DNA from: Paraburkholderia haematera | GTDB taxonomy: Bacteria > Pseudomonadota > Gammaproteobacteria > Burkholderiales > Burkholderiaceae | Length of the DNA: 64,000 nucleotides | Assembly: GCF_905220975.1 (NCBI RefSeq) | Contig: NZ_CAJNBK010000022.1 | Coordinates: forward strand, 1 to 64,000 | Reading direction: 5' to 3' | Part shown: positions 34,250 to 41,531 of the stretch, piece by piece | Numbering within the stretch: position 1 is the stretch's first letter | Layout: the number at the start of each line of letters is the position of its first letter | The notes under the pieces: generated by a model | Databases searched by the model: none | Seen by the model: the letters and a program-made list of their open reading frames with translations, nothing else | What the model was told of the DNA's origin: nothing | Position numbers and translations under genes: made by a program

Positions 34250-35164
34250 TTACTTGATGGGGGGAGTTGGGTAGGTCGGCGTTCCTTCGGCAAGGACGAA
34301 GTCGTAGTCGAGTGTGTAGTACAGCCTGTCTACGTCCCGCTGCGGCCCCGTGCCGGAATCGTGGCGCTCGAACGTGCCGACAAGGCGGCGGTTGACACCG
34401 AACACGACGTCGGAATTCAGGTGCTCCGAGTCGTCGGCAAACACTTGCGAGACCAGGGTTGCGTAGCCTTGCGCGATGATGACGAAGTGCAGATGAGCCG
34501 GCCGGAACGGGTGGCGATTCTGCTTTTCAAGCAGCACGCCGACCGGCCCGTCCGTGGGCACCGGGTAGCCCGCAGGACGTACGCTCTTGCAGGTGAACCG
34601 CCCCTCGCTGTCGGTATAGAAGTGGCCACGCAGGTTCTTGTCGGGCTGGCTCGAGTCCTGGTTTTCGTACAAGCCGACCGGCGAGGCCTGCCAGACGTCG
34701 ACTTTGGCGTTGGCGACAGGCTCACCTTGGGTGTTGAGCACGCGGCCGTTCACGAAAAGCGGCGAGCCGGGTGAATTCTCGCAGGCGATGCACTCACCAT
34801 TCGCGTACTGCGGCGAGTCGCCCCGGTAGAACGGCCCCAACAGTGCGCCCGGCGTGCGGCCGCTTGCGTCCGAGTTGTTCAGCAATGTAACCAGGGTCGA
34901 AAGACCCAGCACGTCAGCGAGCAGGACGACTTCATTGTGCTTGTCGTTGCAGGCCAGCCCGACCGCCCTCACGAAATCCAGGCCCTTTTCGAATTCCTCG
35001 TCGGTCAGCTTCACCTGCTTCAGGAAAGCATGACCATGCTCCACTAGCGCGTCGAGAATCTCCTTGAGCCGGGGATTATCGGTCTCGCTCATTGCCGCCT
35101 TGACAACCGCGGTTATCGAAGCGGGGTCGTCGACGATGTTCTTCAGATGGTTTGAATCTTCCAC
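34250..35164 (-). CDS. Intradiol ring-cleavage dioxygenase, hydroxyquinol 1,2-dioxygenase type
   Basis: 304 residues. An N-terminal helical dimer/linker domain (NPRLKEILDALVEHGHAF) precedes the beta-sandwich. The Fe(III) ligands can be placed at Tyr166 (GLY), Tyr200 (PAGY), His224 and His226 (RPAHLHF). The overall pattern (LLGPFYRG, DVVFGVNRRLVG) fits hydroxyquinol rather than catechol or protocatechuate enzymes; the product would be maleylacetate. It is first in a six-gene operon and its start lies about 20 bases behind a LacI-type operator, so expression should answer to the same signal as the importer. Confidence 0.9.
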   Translation of the reverse strand: MEDSNHLKNIVDDPASITAVVKAAMSETDNPRLKEILDALVEHGHAFLKQVKLTDEEFEKGLDFVRAVGLACNDKHNEVVLLADVLGLSTLVTLLNNSDASGRTPGALLGPFYRGDSPQYANGECIACENSPGSPLFVNGRVLNTQGEPVANAKVDVWQASPVGLYENQDSSQPDKNLRGHFYTDSEGRFTCKSVRPAGYPVPTDGPVGVLLEKQNRHPFRPAHLHFVIIAQGYATLVSQVFADDSEHLNSDVVFGVNRRLVGTFERHDSGTGPQRDVDRLYYTLDYDFVLAEGTPTYPTPPIK

Positions 35165-35179
35165 AGGTCACCTCCGTCA

Positions 35180-35222
35180 ATGCAATCGTTTGCATAGTAA
35201 ATTGCAAATGTGCCGATGTCAA
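35180..35222 (-). promoter_or_regulatory. Dioxygenase operon promoter with LacI-type operator
   Basis: Minus-strand TTGACA (35222-35217), exactly 17 bases, then TACTAT (35199-35194). The palindrome ATGCAAACGATTGCAT (35195-35180; two mismatched positions, central CG) overlaps the end of the -10. The dioxygenase ATG follows within about 16 bases of the palindrome, giving a very short leader. Confidence 0.8.
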
Positions 35223-35290
35223 AGCTTTAAGATGGCATAGTTAACCCTGATTACGCGGGAAATTGGAGTGGCAACGTGTGCGCTAACCGC

Positions 35291-35302
35291 GCAACCGATT
35301 GC
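35291..35302. promoter_or_regulatory. Probable auxiliary LacI-type operator
   Basis: GCAACCGATTGC differs at one base from the perfect core GCAATCGATTGC. It lies 109 bases centre-to-centre upstream of the dioxygenase operator, mirroring the paired sites before the importer. Being in a short gap after the Rieske gene stop it has no other obvious role. Confidence 0.5.
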
Positions 35303-35327
35303 ATCTTGATGGCTTCTGCCACGCCGT

Positions 35328-35681
35328 TCAATCGCTATTGAATATTTTTCGTTGCGCGATGCGAATGACGACCGGCGTGAGCGCCGCGCCCTGACACGGG
35401 CCGTCGACGCACTGGCCGTCTTCGAAGCGGAACATCGCGCTGTGATGCGCGCACATCAGCAGTTCGGCGTCGTAGGCCCAGAACGTGTTGGGTTCGTAGT
35501 TCAGCGGAATCGAAAAATGCGGGCACACATTGCGATAGGCCCAGGCTTCGTCGCCACGGCGTAAGACGACAACGCCTGGCGCACCGGCTTGCCGCGCGGG
35601 AATTTCGAGCGCGCCGCCGTCAGGAATGTCGTCGAGCGCGCACAGGTAGACCGCTTGAGGTTCGGGACTCGCCGCGTTCAT
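35328..35681 (-). CDS. Rieske [2Fe-2S] ferredoxin-like protein
   Basis: 117 residues from the ATG at 35681. One Rieske domain: cluster ligands Cys53 and His55 in CPHFSIPL and Cys77 and His80 in CAHHSAMF. It is small and soluble, like ferredoxin components of aromatic oxygenases or regulators of such systems. No oxygenase alpha subunit lies near, so its partner is not encoded in view. It is the last gene of the operon that starts with the hydroquinone dioxygenase and follows livM by about 8 bases. Confidence 0.88.
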   Translation of the reverse strand: MNAASPEPQAVYLCALDDIPDGGALEIPARQAGAPGVVVLRRGDEAWAYRNVCPHFSIPLNYEPNTFWAYDAELLMCAHHSAMFRFEDGQCVDGPCQGAALTPVVIRIAQRKIFNSD

Positions 35682-35689
35682 TGCACACC

Positions 35690-36784
35690 TCACGCACGAT
35701 GGGGAGCCGACGGCGTTTCGACGACATCGGTCGAAGCGCCGTTACGCGAAACTTGCTGCACTGCGCCTGTATCGAGAAATACGACGCGCCGGCCCACCGG
35801 AAACAGTTGCAAACCGTAGCGGCGCGATACGAAACCCCATAGGCCTTGCGGAAAGAACATCGTCACGACAATGGCAAGCGCACCGAGGCCGATCAGATAC
35901 CAGGTGCCGAAATCGGACAGGAACTGGTTCAGCACGAAGAAAATCAGTGCGCCGACAATCGGCCCTTCGAGCGTGCCCAGGCCGCCGATCATCACGATAA
36001 AAATACCGAATGCGGTCCAGTTCACCGAGAACGCGGCGTCGGGCGAAATGCGCAGATTGCCGACGAAGTACAGGCCGCCGGCCAGCGCCGTACCGCACGC
36101 CGATACCAGGTAGACAATCAACCTCGCGCGCTTCACGTCGACACCCTGGCTGCTGGCGGCCACCGCGTTGTCGCGCATCGCGGTCAGTGCGAGGCCGGCC
36201 TTCGAGCGCAGGAACAGATACAACAAGCCGATCGCCGCCGCGACAATGGCGAGAGCAAGCCATAGCGTCAGCGATTCGCGCAGCGCACGCGGCACGTCTT
36301 GCAGTGCGGTGAGACTGGTGCCGGAGCCGCCGCCGAGCACCGACACGTTCGCCACCGTCAGCCGGAACACTTCCGCAATCACCCATGTGCCGATTGCGAA
36401 GTAGCCGCCTTCCAGCCGGAACGCCACCAGCGAGACGGGAATCGCCACGACCGTCGCGATCACGGCCGCAATCGGCACCGCGACGAACGGCGAGATTCCA
36501 CAATAGTTGGCGAGAATCAGCATCCCATAGCCGCCGATTCCGAAAAACGCCTGCTGACCGATCGACACCATCCCGCCATAGCCCGCCAGCAGATTCCACA
36601 TCAAGGCGAACACCAGATACGACGCGAGCTGCACGAAGTCGCGCATCGCATCACGCCCGGCCCACCATGGCGCGCTCGCCACCGTCAGCGCCACGATCAG
36701 CAACACGACGATCGCCACGCGGCTCGCGCGGGTCGCGCGCCGTACTTCAAAGCCCCCTGCGGGCCCGTTCGATTGCATTGTCAT
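35690..36784 (-). CDS. livM: Branched-chain-type ABC permease (LivM-like)
   Basis: 364 residues with about 10 helices. The LivM region LVFALMWNLLAGYGGMVSIGQQAFFGIGGY and the conserved MFFPQGLWGFVSRR tail are present. A long C-terminal extension of about 40 hydrophilic residues (ending APHRA) goes beyond the usual end. It forms the inner-membrane channel with LivH. Its location between aromatic ring-cleavage genes and a Rieske protein suggests the cargo is an aromatic compound or small acid rather than an amino acid. Confidence 0.9.
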   Translation of the reverse strand: MTMQSNGPAGGFEVRRATRASRVAIVVLLIVALTVASAPWWAGRDAMRDFVQLASYLVFALMWNLLAGYGGMVSIGQQAFFGIGGYGMLILANYCGISPFVAVPIAAVIATVVAIPVSLVAFRLEGGYFAIGTWVIAEVFRLTVANVSVLGGGSGTSLTALQDVPRALRESLTLWLALAIVAAAIGLLYLFLRSKAGLALTAMRDNAVAASSQGVDVKRARLIVYLVSACGTALAGGLYFVGNLRISPDAAFSVNWTAFGIFIVMIGGLGTLEGPIVGALIFFVLNQFLSDFGTWYLIGLGALAIVVTMFFPQGLWGFVSRRYGLQLFPVGRRVVFLDTGAVQQVSRNGASTDVVETPSAPHRA

Positions 36785-36793
36785 GACGCGCCT

Positions 36794-37669
36794 CTATGCG
36801 GTTTTGGGCAGCAAGCCCTGCGGCCGGGCTACCAGCACGGCAAGGAACACCACGTGGCCGAGCCAGATACCCCAGCCGGGATCGAAGTAAAAGCCCACCT
36901 GCTGCGCAATACCGAGCGCCATGCCGCCGACGAAGGTGCCCCAGAACGAGCCCATCCCGCCGATGATCACCGCCTCGAACGCATACAGCAGCAACGCCGG
37001 GCCGTCGGTGGGCGACACCGCCGTGCGCATCGAATACAGCGCGGCGGCGACCGCGATCAGCACGAATGCGATACCCATCGCCAGCGCATAGGTGCGGCGA
37101 TACGAGACGCCCATCAACTGCACGATCTCGCGATCGTCCGAGGTGGCGCGAAACGCGCGGCCAAGCGGCGTGCGGCCGAATAGCCACTGCATGGCGAAAG
37201 CCAAAGCAGTGGTGACGACCAACGTGACAAGCGGCAGATAGCCCAGCGTGATGCCACCCGCGCCGCCCGCGAGCGTGAGGCTCTGCGACTCGAAGCTACC
37301 CGTTGCGACCGACCGTGGATCGGCGGAGAACACCTGTTGCAACACGTTCTGGATCACGATCGACAATCCGAACGTGACGATCAGCGAAGGCAGCGGATCG
37401 CGGCTGCTGACCCGGTTGAGGAGCGTGTACTGCACCGCGTAACCTGCGCCAAACGCAATCACGAGCAGCAGAACCAGCGACACGGCGAGCGGCAGATGCG
37501 CGTAGTTCGTCAGGGCGAACAGCACGAACACCAGCAGCACGATGAAGTCGCCGTGCGCGGTGTTGGTGAGCCGCATTACGCCGAACACCAGCGATTGGCC
37601 CATCGCGAAGAGCCCGTACAGCGCGCCGAGCAGCACGCCCTGTACCACGAGATTGATGAATGTGTTCAT
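36794..37669 (-). CDS. livH: Branched-chain-type ABC permease (LivH-like)
   Basis: 291 residues from the ATG at 37669, which overlaps the LivF stop in ATGA. About eight helices; GVLLGALYGLFAMGQSLVFGVMRLTNTAHGDF is split across helices 1-2 and is the LivH start signature, and YAFEAVIIGGMGSFWGTFVGGM is the conserved coupling region. It lies nine bases before livM. It is part of a five-component importer encoded within the hydroquinone operon. Confidence 0.92.
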   Translation of the reverse strand: MNTFINLVVQGVLLGALYGLFAMGQSLVFGVMRLTNTAHGDFIVLLVFVLFALTNYAHLPLAVSLVLLLVIAFGAGYAVQYTLLNRVSSRDPLPSLIVTFGLSIVIQNVLQQVFSADPRSVATGSFESQSLTLAGGAGGITLGYLPLVTLVVTTALAFAMQWLFGRTPLGRAFRATSDDREIVQLMGVSYRRTYALAMGIAFVLIAVAAALYSMRTAVSPTDGPALLLYAFEAVIIGGMGSFWGTFVGGMALGIAQQVGFYFDPGWGIWLGHVVFLAVLVARPQGLLPKTA

Positions 37670-38376
37670 GCCACCGCTCCAAAATACGCTTGCGTGATCG
37701 CTTCGTCCGACACCTCGGCCGATACGCCGGCCAGCGATACGCGTCCTTCCTGGAAGCAATAGAAACGCGACGACACACGGCGGGCCAGTTGCACGTCCTG
37801 CTCGACCACGATCGCGCTCATGCCGCCCGCGACGATCGCGGGGAGTGCCGCATAGATCTCGCGCACGATTACCGGCGCGAGCCCGAGCGAAAGTTCGTCG
37901 CACATCAGCAGATCAGGATTGCTCATCAATGCACGGCCGATCGCGACCATTTGCTGCTGACCGCCGGACAACGCGGTGGCCGCATGGTAACGGCGCTCCT
38001 GCAACGCCGGAAACAGCGCGTAGACGCTTTTCAGGTTCCAGCGACCCGGCCGTTTGGAGAACGCGCCGAGCAGCAGGTTCTCTTCCACGGTCAAGCTGGC
38101 GAACAGGCGCCGGCCTTCCGGCACGAGAGCAATGCCCTTGCCGACAATGCTCGCCGCAGCCGCGCCGCCGATCGGCGCGCCGCGATACAGGATCTGATCG
38201 GCAACATGCGGGCGCAGCAGTCCCGCCACCGATTTCAGAAAGGTCGACTTGCCCGCGCCATTCGAGCCGATCAGCGCGATCACCTCGCCGGGCGCGACCG
38301 TCACGTCGATGCCGAACAGCGCCTGGAAGTCGCCGTAAAACGCGCTCAACCCGCGGGTCTCCAGCAATGCCGACAT
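37666..38376 (-). CDS. livF: Branched-chain-type ABC ATP-binding protein (LivF-like)
   Basis: 236 residues from the ATG at 38376. Walker A GSNGAGKST near residue 37, LVPEGRRLFASLTVEENLLLG as in LivF proteins, signature LSGGQQQM, and a Walker B region LLMCDELSLGLAP where the family usually has DEPS; the catalytic Glu is kept while Pro is replaced by Leu. The same change is known in some LivF proteins and probably does not kill activity. Two bases separate it from livG. Confidence 0.92.
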   Translation of the reverse strand: MSALLETRGLSAFYGDFQALFGIDVTVAPGEVIALIGSNGAGKSTFLKSVAGLLRPHVADQILYRGAPIGGAAAASIVGKGIALVPEGRRLFASLTVEENLLLGAFSKRPGRWNLKSVYALFPALQERRYHAATALSGGQQQMVAIGRALMSNPDLLMCDELSLGLAPVIVREIYAALPAIVAGGMSAIVVEQDVQLARRVSSRFYCFQEGRVSLAGVSAEVSDEAITQAYFGAVA

Positions 38377-38378
38377 GA

Positions 38379-39101
38379 TCAAGCCTCCAGTCCGAGGTAC
38401 ACGCGCCGCACTTCGGGGTCGTCCATCACGGCGGCGGGCAGGCCTTCGGCGAGCCGCTTGCCGAAGTTGATGACGAGCAGCCGGTCGGCCACCGCGAGCA
38501 GCGCATGCACCACGTGCTCGATCCACACAATCGTCACGCCCGCCGCCTTGACGCGGCGAATCTCGTCGACGAGTTCGTGCGTTTCGGGTTCGGTCAGGCC
38601 GCCCGCGATCTCATCCAGCAGCAGCAGTTGCGGCCGCGTGGCCAAAGCGCGGGCCAGTTCGAGGCGTTTGCGGTCCAGCAGGCCCAGCGTGCCGGCCAGC
38701 TGGTTGGCGCGCGCCTTGAGACCCGTGCGTTCGAGCACATCCATGCAGACGTCGTAGGCGGCATGCTCGGCCAGTTCACCGCCGAAGGTCGCACCGACCA
38801 GCAGGTTTTCGAATACCGTCATGCCGCCGAACGGCCGCGGCACCTGATACGAGCGGCCGATCCCCGCCGCGCAGCGGCGATGCGGCGGTAAGTGGTTCAC
38901 ATCCGCGCCGTCGAATTCGACACGGCCCTGATCGGGCCGCACGTCACCGCTGACGAGATTGAACAGCGTGGTTTTGCCGGCGCCGTTCGGACCGAGGATG
39001 CCGTACGTTTCGCCGCGTTCCACTGCAAAGCTGATGTCATCGGTCACCTGCAGCGCGCCATAACGCTTCGACACGCCGGTTAGTCTGAGAACTGGGTTCA
39101 T
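38379..39101 (-). CDS. livG: Branched-chain-type ABC ATP-binding protein (LivG-like)
   Basis: 240 residues from the ATG at 39101, with GGAGAG upstream; a GTG two codons earlier is less likely. Walker A GPNGAGKTT, LivG loop GIGRSYQVPRPFGGMTVFENLLVG, a signature region LLDRKRLELARALA and Walker B LLLLDEIAGGL. LSGG is degenerate (GLLDRKR), as in many LivG proteins. It works as a heterodimer with LivF. Confidence 0.92.
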   Translation of the reverse strand: MNPVLRLTGVSKRYGALQVTDDISFAVERGETYGILGPNGAGKTTLFNLVSGDVRPDQGRVEFDGADVNHLPPHRRCAAGIGRSYQVPRPFGGMTVFENLLVGATFGGELAEHAAYDVCMDVLERTGLKARANQLAGTLGLLDRKRLELARALATRPQLLLLDEIAGGLTEPETHELVDEIRRVKAAGVTIVWIEHVVHALLAVADRLLVINFGKRLAEGLPAAVMDDPEVRRVYLGLEA

Positions 39102-39121
39102 CGCCACTCTCCGCTATACAT

Positions 39122-40423
39122 TCACGCGATCAGCTTGAGCGGGCCGGACAGCGGCACGTTCGGTGCGAGCTGGTTGTTGACGATGGCGAGATCGAAGGGA
39201 TGCTTCTGTCCTGATCCTTGTGCACGGCGCCACTGGCCGCCGACCAGCGGCGTCTTCGCAACGTTCTTCACCGGCCCGCTGCCCCACGCGACATGACCGA
39301 CCAGCGTATCGAGCTTCGTCGACGCCACGGCGTCGCGGATCGCTTCGTTCGAGTCGACATCTTTCGCGCGCTTTAACGAATCGACGGCGATTTCGAACAG
39401 TGCATGCGCGAAGCCGATCGGTTGCGTCCATTGTTTCGACGTGATGCGCTCGTAGTCGTCCGCGACTTGCCGCGCGCTTTGTCCCGTCAACGACGACTTG
39501 AACGGATGCGACGGCGACCACCACACCTCGGTAGAGAGTCCATCGCCGAGATCGCCGAGCGCTTCGATCGAAGTGGGAAACAGCAGTGCCTTGCCGATCG
39601 AAATGACTTTAGGCTTCAGGCCTTGCTGGCGCGCCTGCACGAGGAAGTTCTTCGCATCGGGTGGGATCACGACGCCGGTGACGATCTGTGCATTCGCCTG
39701 CTTGAACGACGAAATCTGCGCGGAGAAGTCCTGCGTCATGCTCTGGAAGCGGCCCGGGTCTTTCAGCGTGAAGCCCTTTTGCGCAAGCGCCGGCGGAAAA
39801 CCGAGCTTTGCGTCGCCCCAGGCGTTGCCGTCGCCGTCGTTCGGAAACAGGCCGCCCACGCTGTGATTGGTCTGCACCGATTGCCACATGCCGGTGAAGA
39901 CCGTAATCACGTCCTCCAGTCCCCAGAAGAAGTGGTACGTAAAGCGGAAGCCCTTCTTCGGATCGCCCTTTCTGCCGAAGAACCACGGCTGCCAGGGCAC
40001 CACCGTCGATACGCAGGGCATCTCGTTCAGCTCGCACGCGTCGCTGACCGGATTCGCGGTCTCGGGCGTGCCGGATACGAGCATGATGTCGACCTTGTCC
40101 TTCAGGATCAGATCGTTGGCGACTTCACCGGCGCGATTCGGATTCGACTGGCTGTCCTTGACGACAATCGACACCGGATAGGTTTTTCCGCCAATGACGA
40201 TGCCGTTTTTCAGCGCCGTCTGCATCTGCTGGATCGTGAAACGGTCTGCTTCGCCGAACGGCGCGAGCGGGCCCGTTTGTGGCGAGACGTAGCCGATTTT
40301 CAGCGTACGCGGGCCGGCAGCGAAGACGAGCGGCGAGAACGCCGAGGTTGACGCGGCGAGCGCGCCGCCCGCCGCGAGCGTGACGAAGCGGCGGCGCTTC
40401 GCATCGAAGGAATGGCTGTCCAT
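39122..40423 (-). CDS. Liv-type periplasmic substrate-binding protein
   Basis: 433 residues from the ATG at 40423, behind AGGAGA. The leader KRRRFVTLAAGGALAASTSAF is twin-arginine-like. The mature protein is Peripla_BP_6 type: LKIGYVSPQTGPLAPFGEADRF, VVKDSQSNPNRAGEVANDLI, and WQPWFFGRKGDPKKGFRFTYHFFWG, which is aromatic-rich. It lies directly after the maleylacetate reductase gene and before livG. The aromatic-rich binding region and context favour an aromatic ligand, by inference. Confidence 0.88.
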   Translation of the reverse strand: MDSHSFDAKRRRFVTLAAGGALAASTSAFSPLVFAAGPRTLKIGYVSPQTGPLAPFGEADRFTIQQMQTALKNGIVIGGKTYPVSIVVKDSQSNPNRAGEVANDLILKDKVDIMLVSGTPETANPVSDACELNEMPCVSTVVPWQPWFFGRKGDPKKGFRFTYHFFWGLEDVITVFTGMWQSVQTNHSVGGLFPNDGDGNAWGDAKLGFPPALAQKGFTLKDPGRFQSMTQDFSAQISSFKQANAQIVTGVVIPPDAKNFLVQARQQGLKPKVISIGKALLFPTSIEALGDLGDGLSTEVWWSPSHPFKSSLTGQSARQVADDYERITSKQWTQPIGFAHALFEIAVDSLKRAKDVDSNEAIRDAVASTKLDTLVGHVAWGSGPVKNVAKTPLVGGQWRRAQGSGQKHPFDLAIVNNQLAPNVPLSGPLKLIA

Positions 40424-40466
40424 GGTTGTCTCCTGAATATTTTTGTATGTGTTGGGGGCGCTCGCG

Positions 40467-41525
40467 CTAATCCGGCCGTCTGCCTTCGAAGGCAGCTTCC
40501 AGCAGCGCACGTAGCGGCGTTCGTTCGACCGGCCGCGGATTCCAGTACGGATTCTTCAGCGCGAGATCGAGCGCGACGTCGAGATCGGTTGCGCTCACTC
40601 CGATGTCTTTTAGCGCGGTCGGCGCGCCGTGATCGCGGGCCAGGTCGAAAACACCCCGGGCAGCGTCGTCGGCGTGCAATGCACGCGCAATGCGCTTCAT
40701 TGCCTCGGGTGCGGCTTCGCGGTTATAGGCGAGTACGTGCGGCAAGACGATCGTGTGCGTCTCCGCATGCGGCAGATTGAAAGTGCCGCCGAGCGTATGG
40801 CACAGCTTGTGATGCAAGGCCATGCCGACGCTGCCAAGCACCGCGCCGCACAGCCATGCGCCATAAAGACATTCGCCACGCGCAGTGAGATCGTCAGGCT
40901 GCCGCATCACGCGAGGCAGGCCCTCGCCGAGCGCACGGATCCCGTCTTCCGCCATCAGCGCGATGATCGGATTCCTGTCCTGCGCGTAGAGCCCTTCTGC
41001 CGCATGCGCGATTGCGTTGATGCCGCTCGTCAGCGATAACGCGGGTGGCAGCGACGTGGTCAACGACGGGTCGTAGATCACGGTCTTCGGCAGCACACGC
41101 AGATCGCGGCCGGTCTTTTTGATGCCGCCTTCGGTGAGGCCGTAAATCGGCGTCATTTCGGAACCGGCATAAGTGGTCGGAATCGCGATGATCGGCAGCG
41201 CGGTTTCAAGCGCGATCGCCTTGCCGAGTCCCGTCGTCGACCCCCCGCCTATCGCGATGGCGCAATCGGCGCCCACCTGGGTGGCAAAGTCACGCGCCGC
41301 GCGAGCAGTTTCGATCGGCACGTGCATCACGGCTTCGGCATAGACGCCTGCCGCCCGCGAGCCGAGACTTGCCGCCAGCGCTTCGGCCTGGGCACGCTGT
41401 TGCGGCGTGGAGAGCACGATTGCCCGCGTCGCGCCGAGCAGACCGATTTCACGATCGAGCTGATCGAGGCTGCCCGCGCCGAAGATCACGCGTGACGGCA
41501 GGCCGTTGTAGATGAACGGTTCCAT
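40467..41525 (-). CDS. pnpF: Maleylacetate reductase
   Basis: 352 residues of the iron-type alcohol dehydrogenase family. GGGSTTGLGKAIAL near residue 93, PIIAIPTTYAGSEMTPIYG and HHKLCHTLGGTFNLPHAETHTIVLPHV are characteristic of maleylacetate reductases (TftE/PnpF/MacA). It reduces maleylacetate with NAD(P)H to 3-oxoadipate. It follows the semialdehyde dehydrogenase gene by six bases in the hydroquinone operon. It could also serve the maleylacetate made by the hydroxyquinol-type dioxygenase encoded 6 kb away. Confidence 0.94.
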   Translation of the reverse strand: MEPFIYNGLPSRVIFGAGSLDQLDREIGLLGATRAIVLSTPQQRAQAEALAASLGSRAAGVYAEAVMHVPIETARAARDFATQVGADCAIAIGGGSTTGLGKAIALETALPIIAIPTTYAGSEMTPIYGLTEGGIKKTGRDLRVLPKTVIYDPSLTTSLPPALSLTSGINAIAHAAEGLYAQDRNPIIALMAEDGIRALGEGLPRVMRQPDDLTARGECLYGAWLCGAVLGSVGMALHHKLCHTLGGTFNLPHAETHTIVLPHVLAYNREAAPEAMKRIARALHADDAARGVFDLARDHGAPTALKDIGVSATDLDVALDLALKNPYWNPRPVERTPLRALLEAAFEGRRPD

Positions 41526-41531
41526 GGCGGT

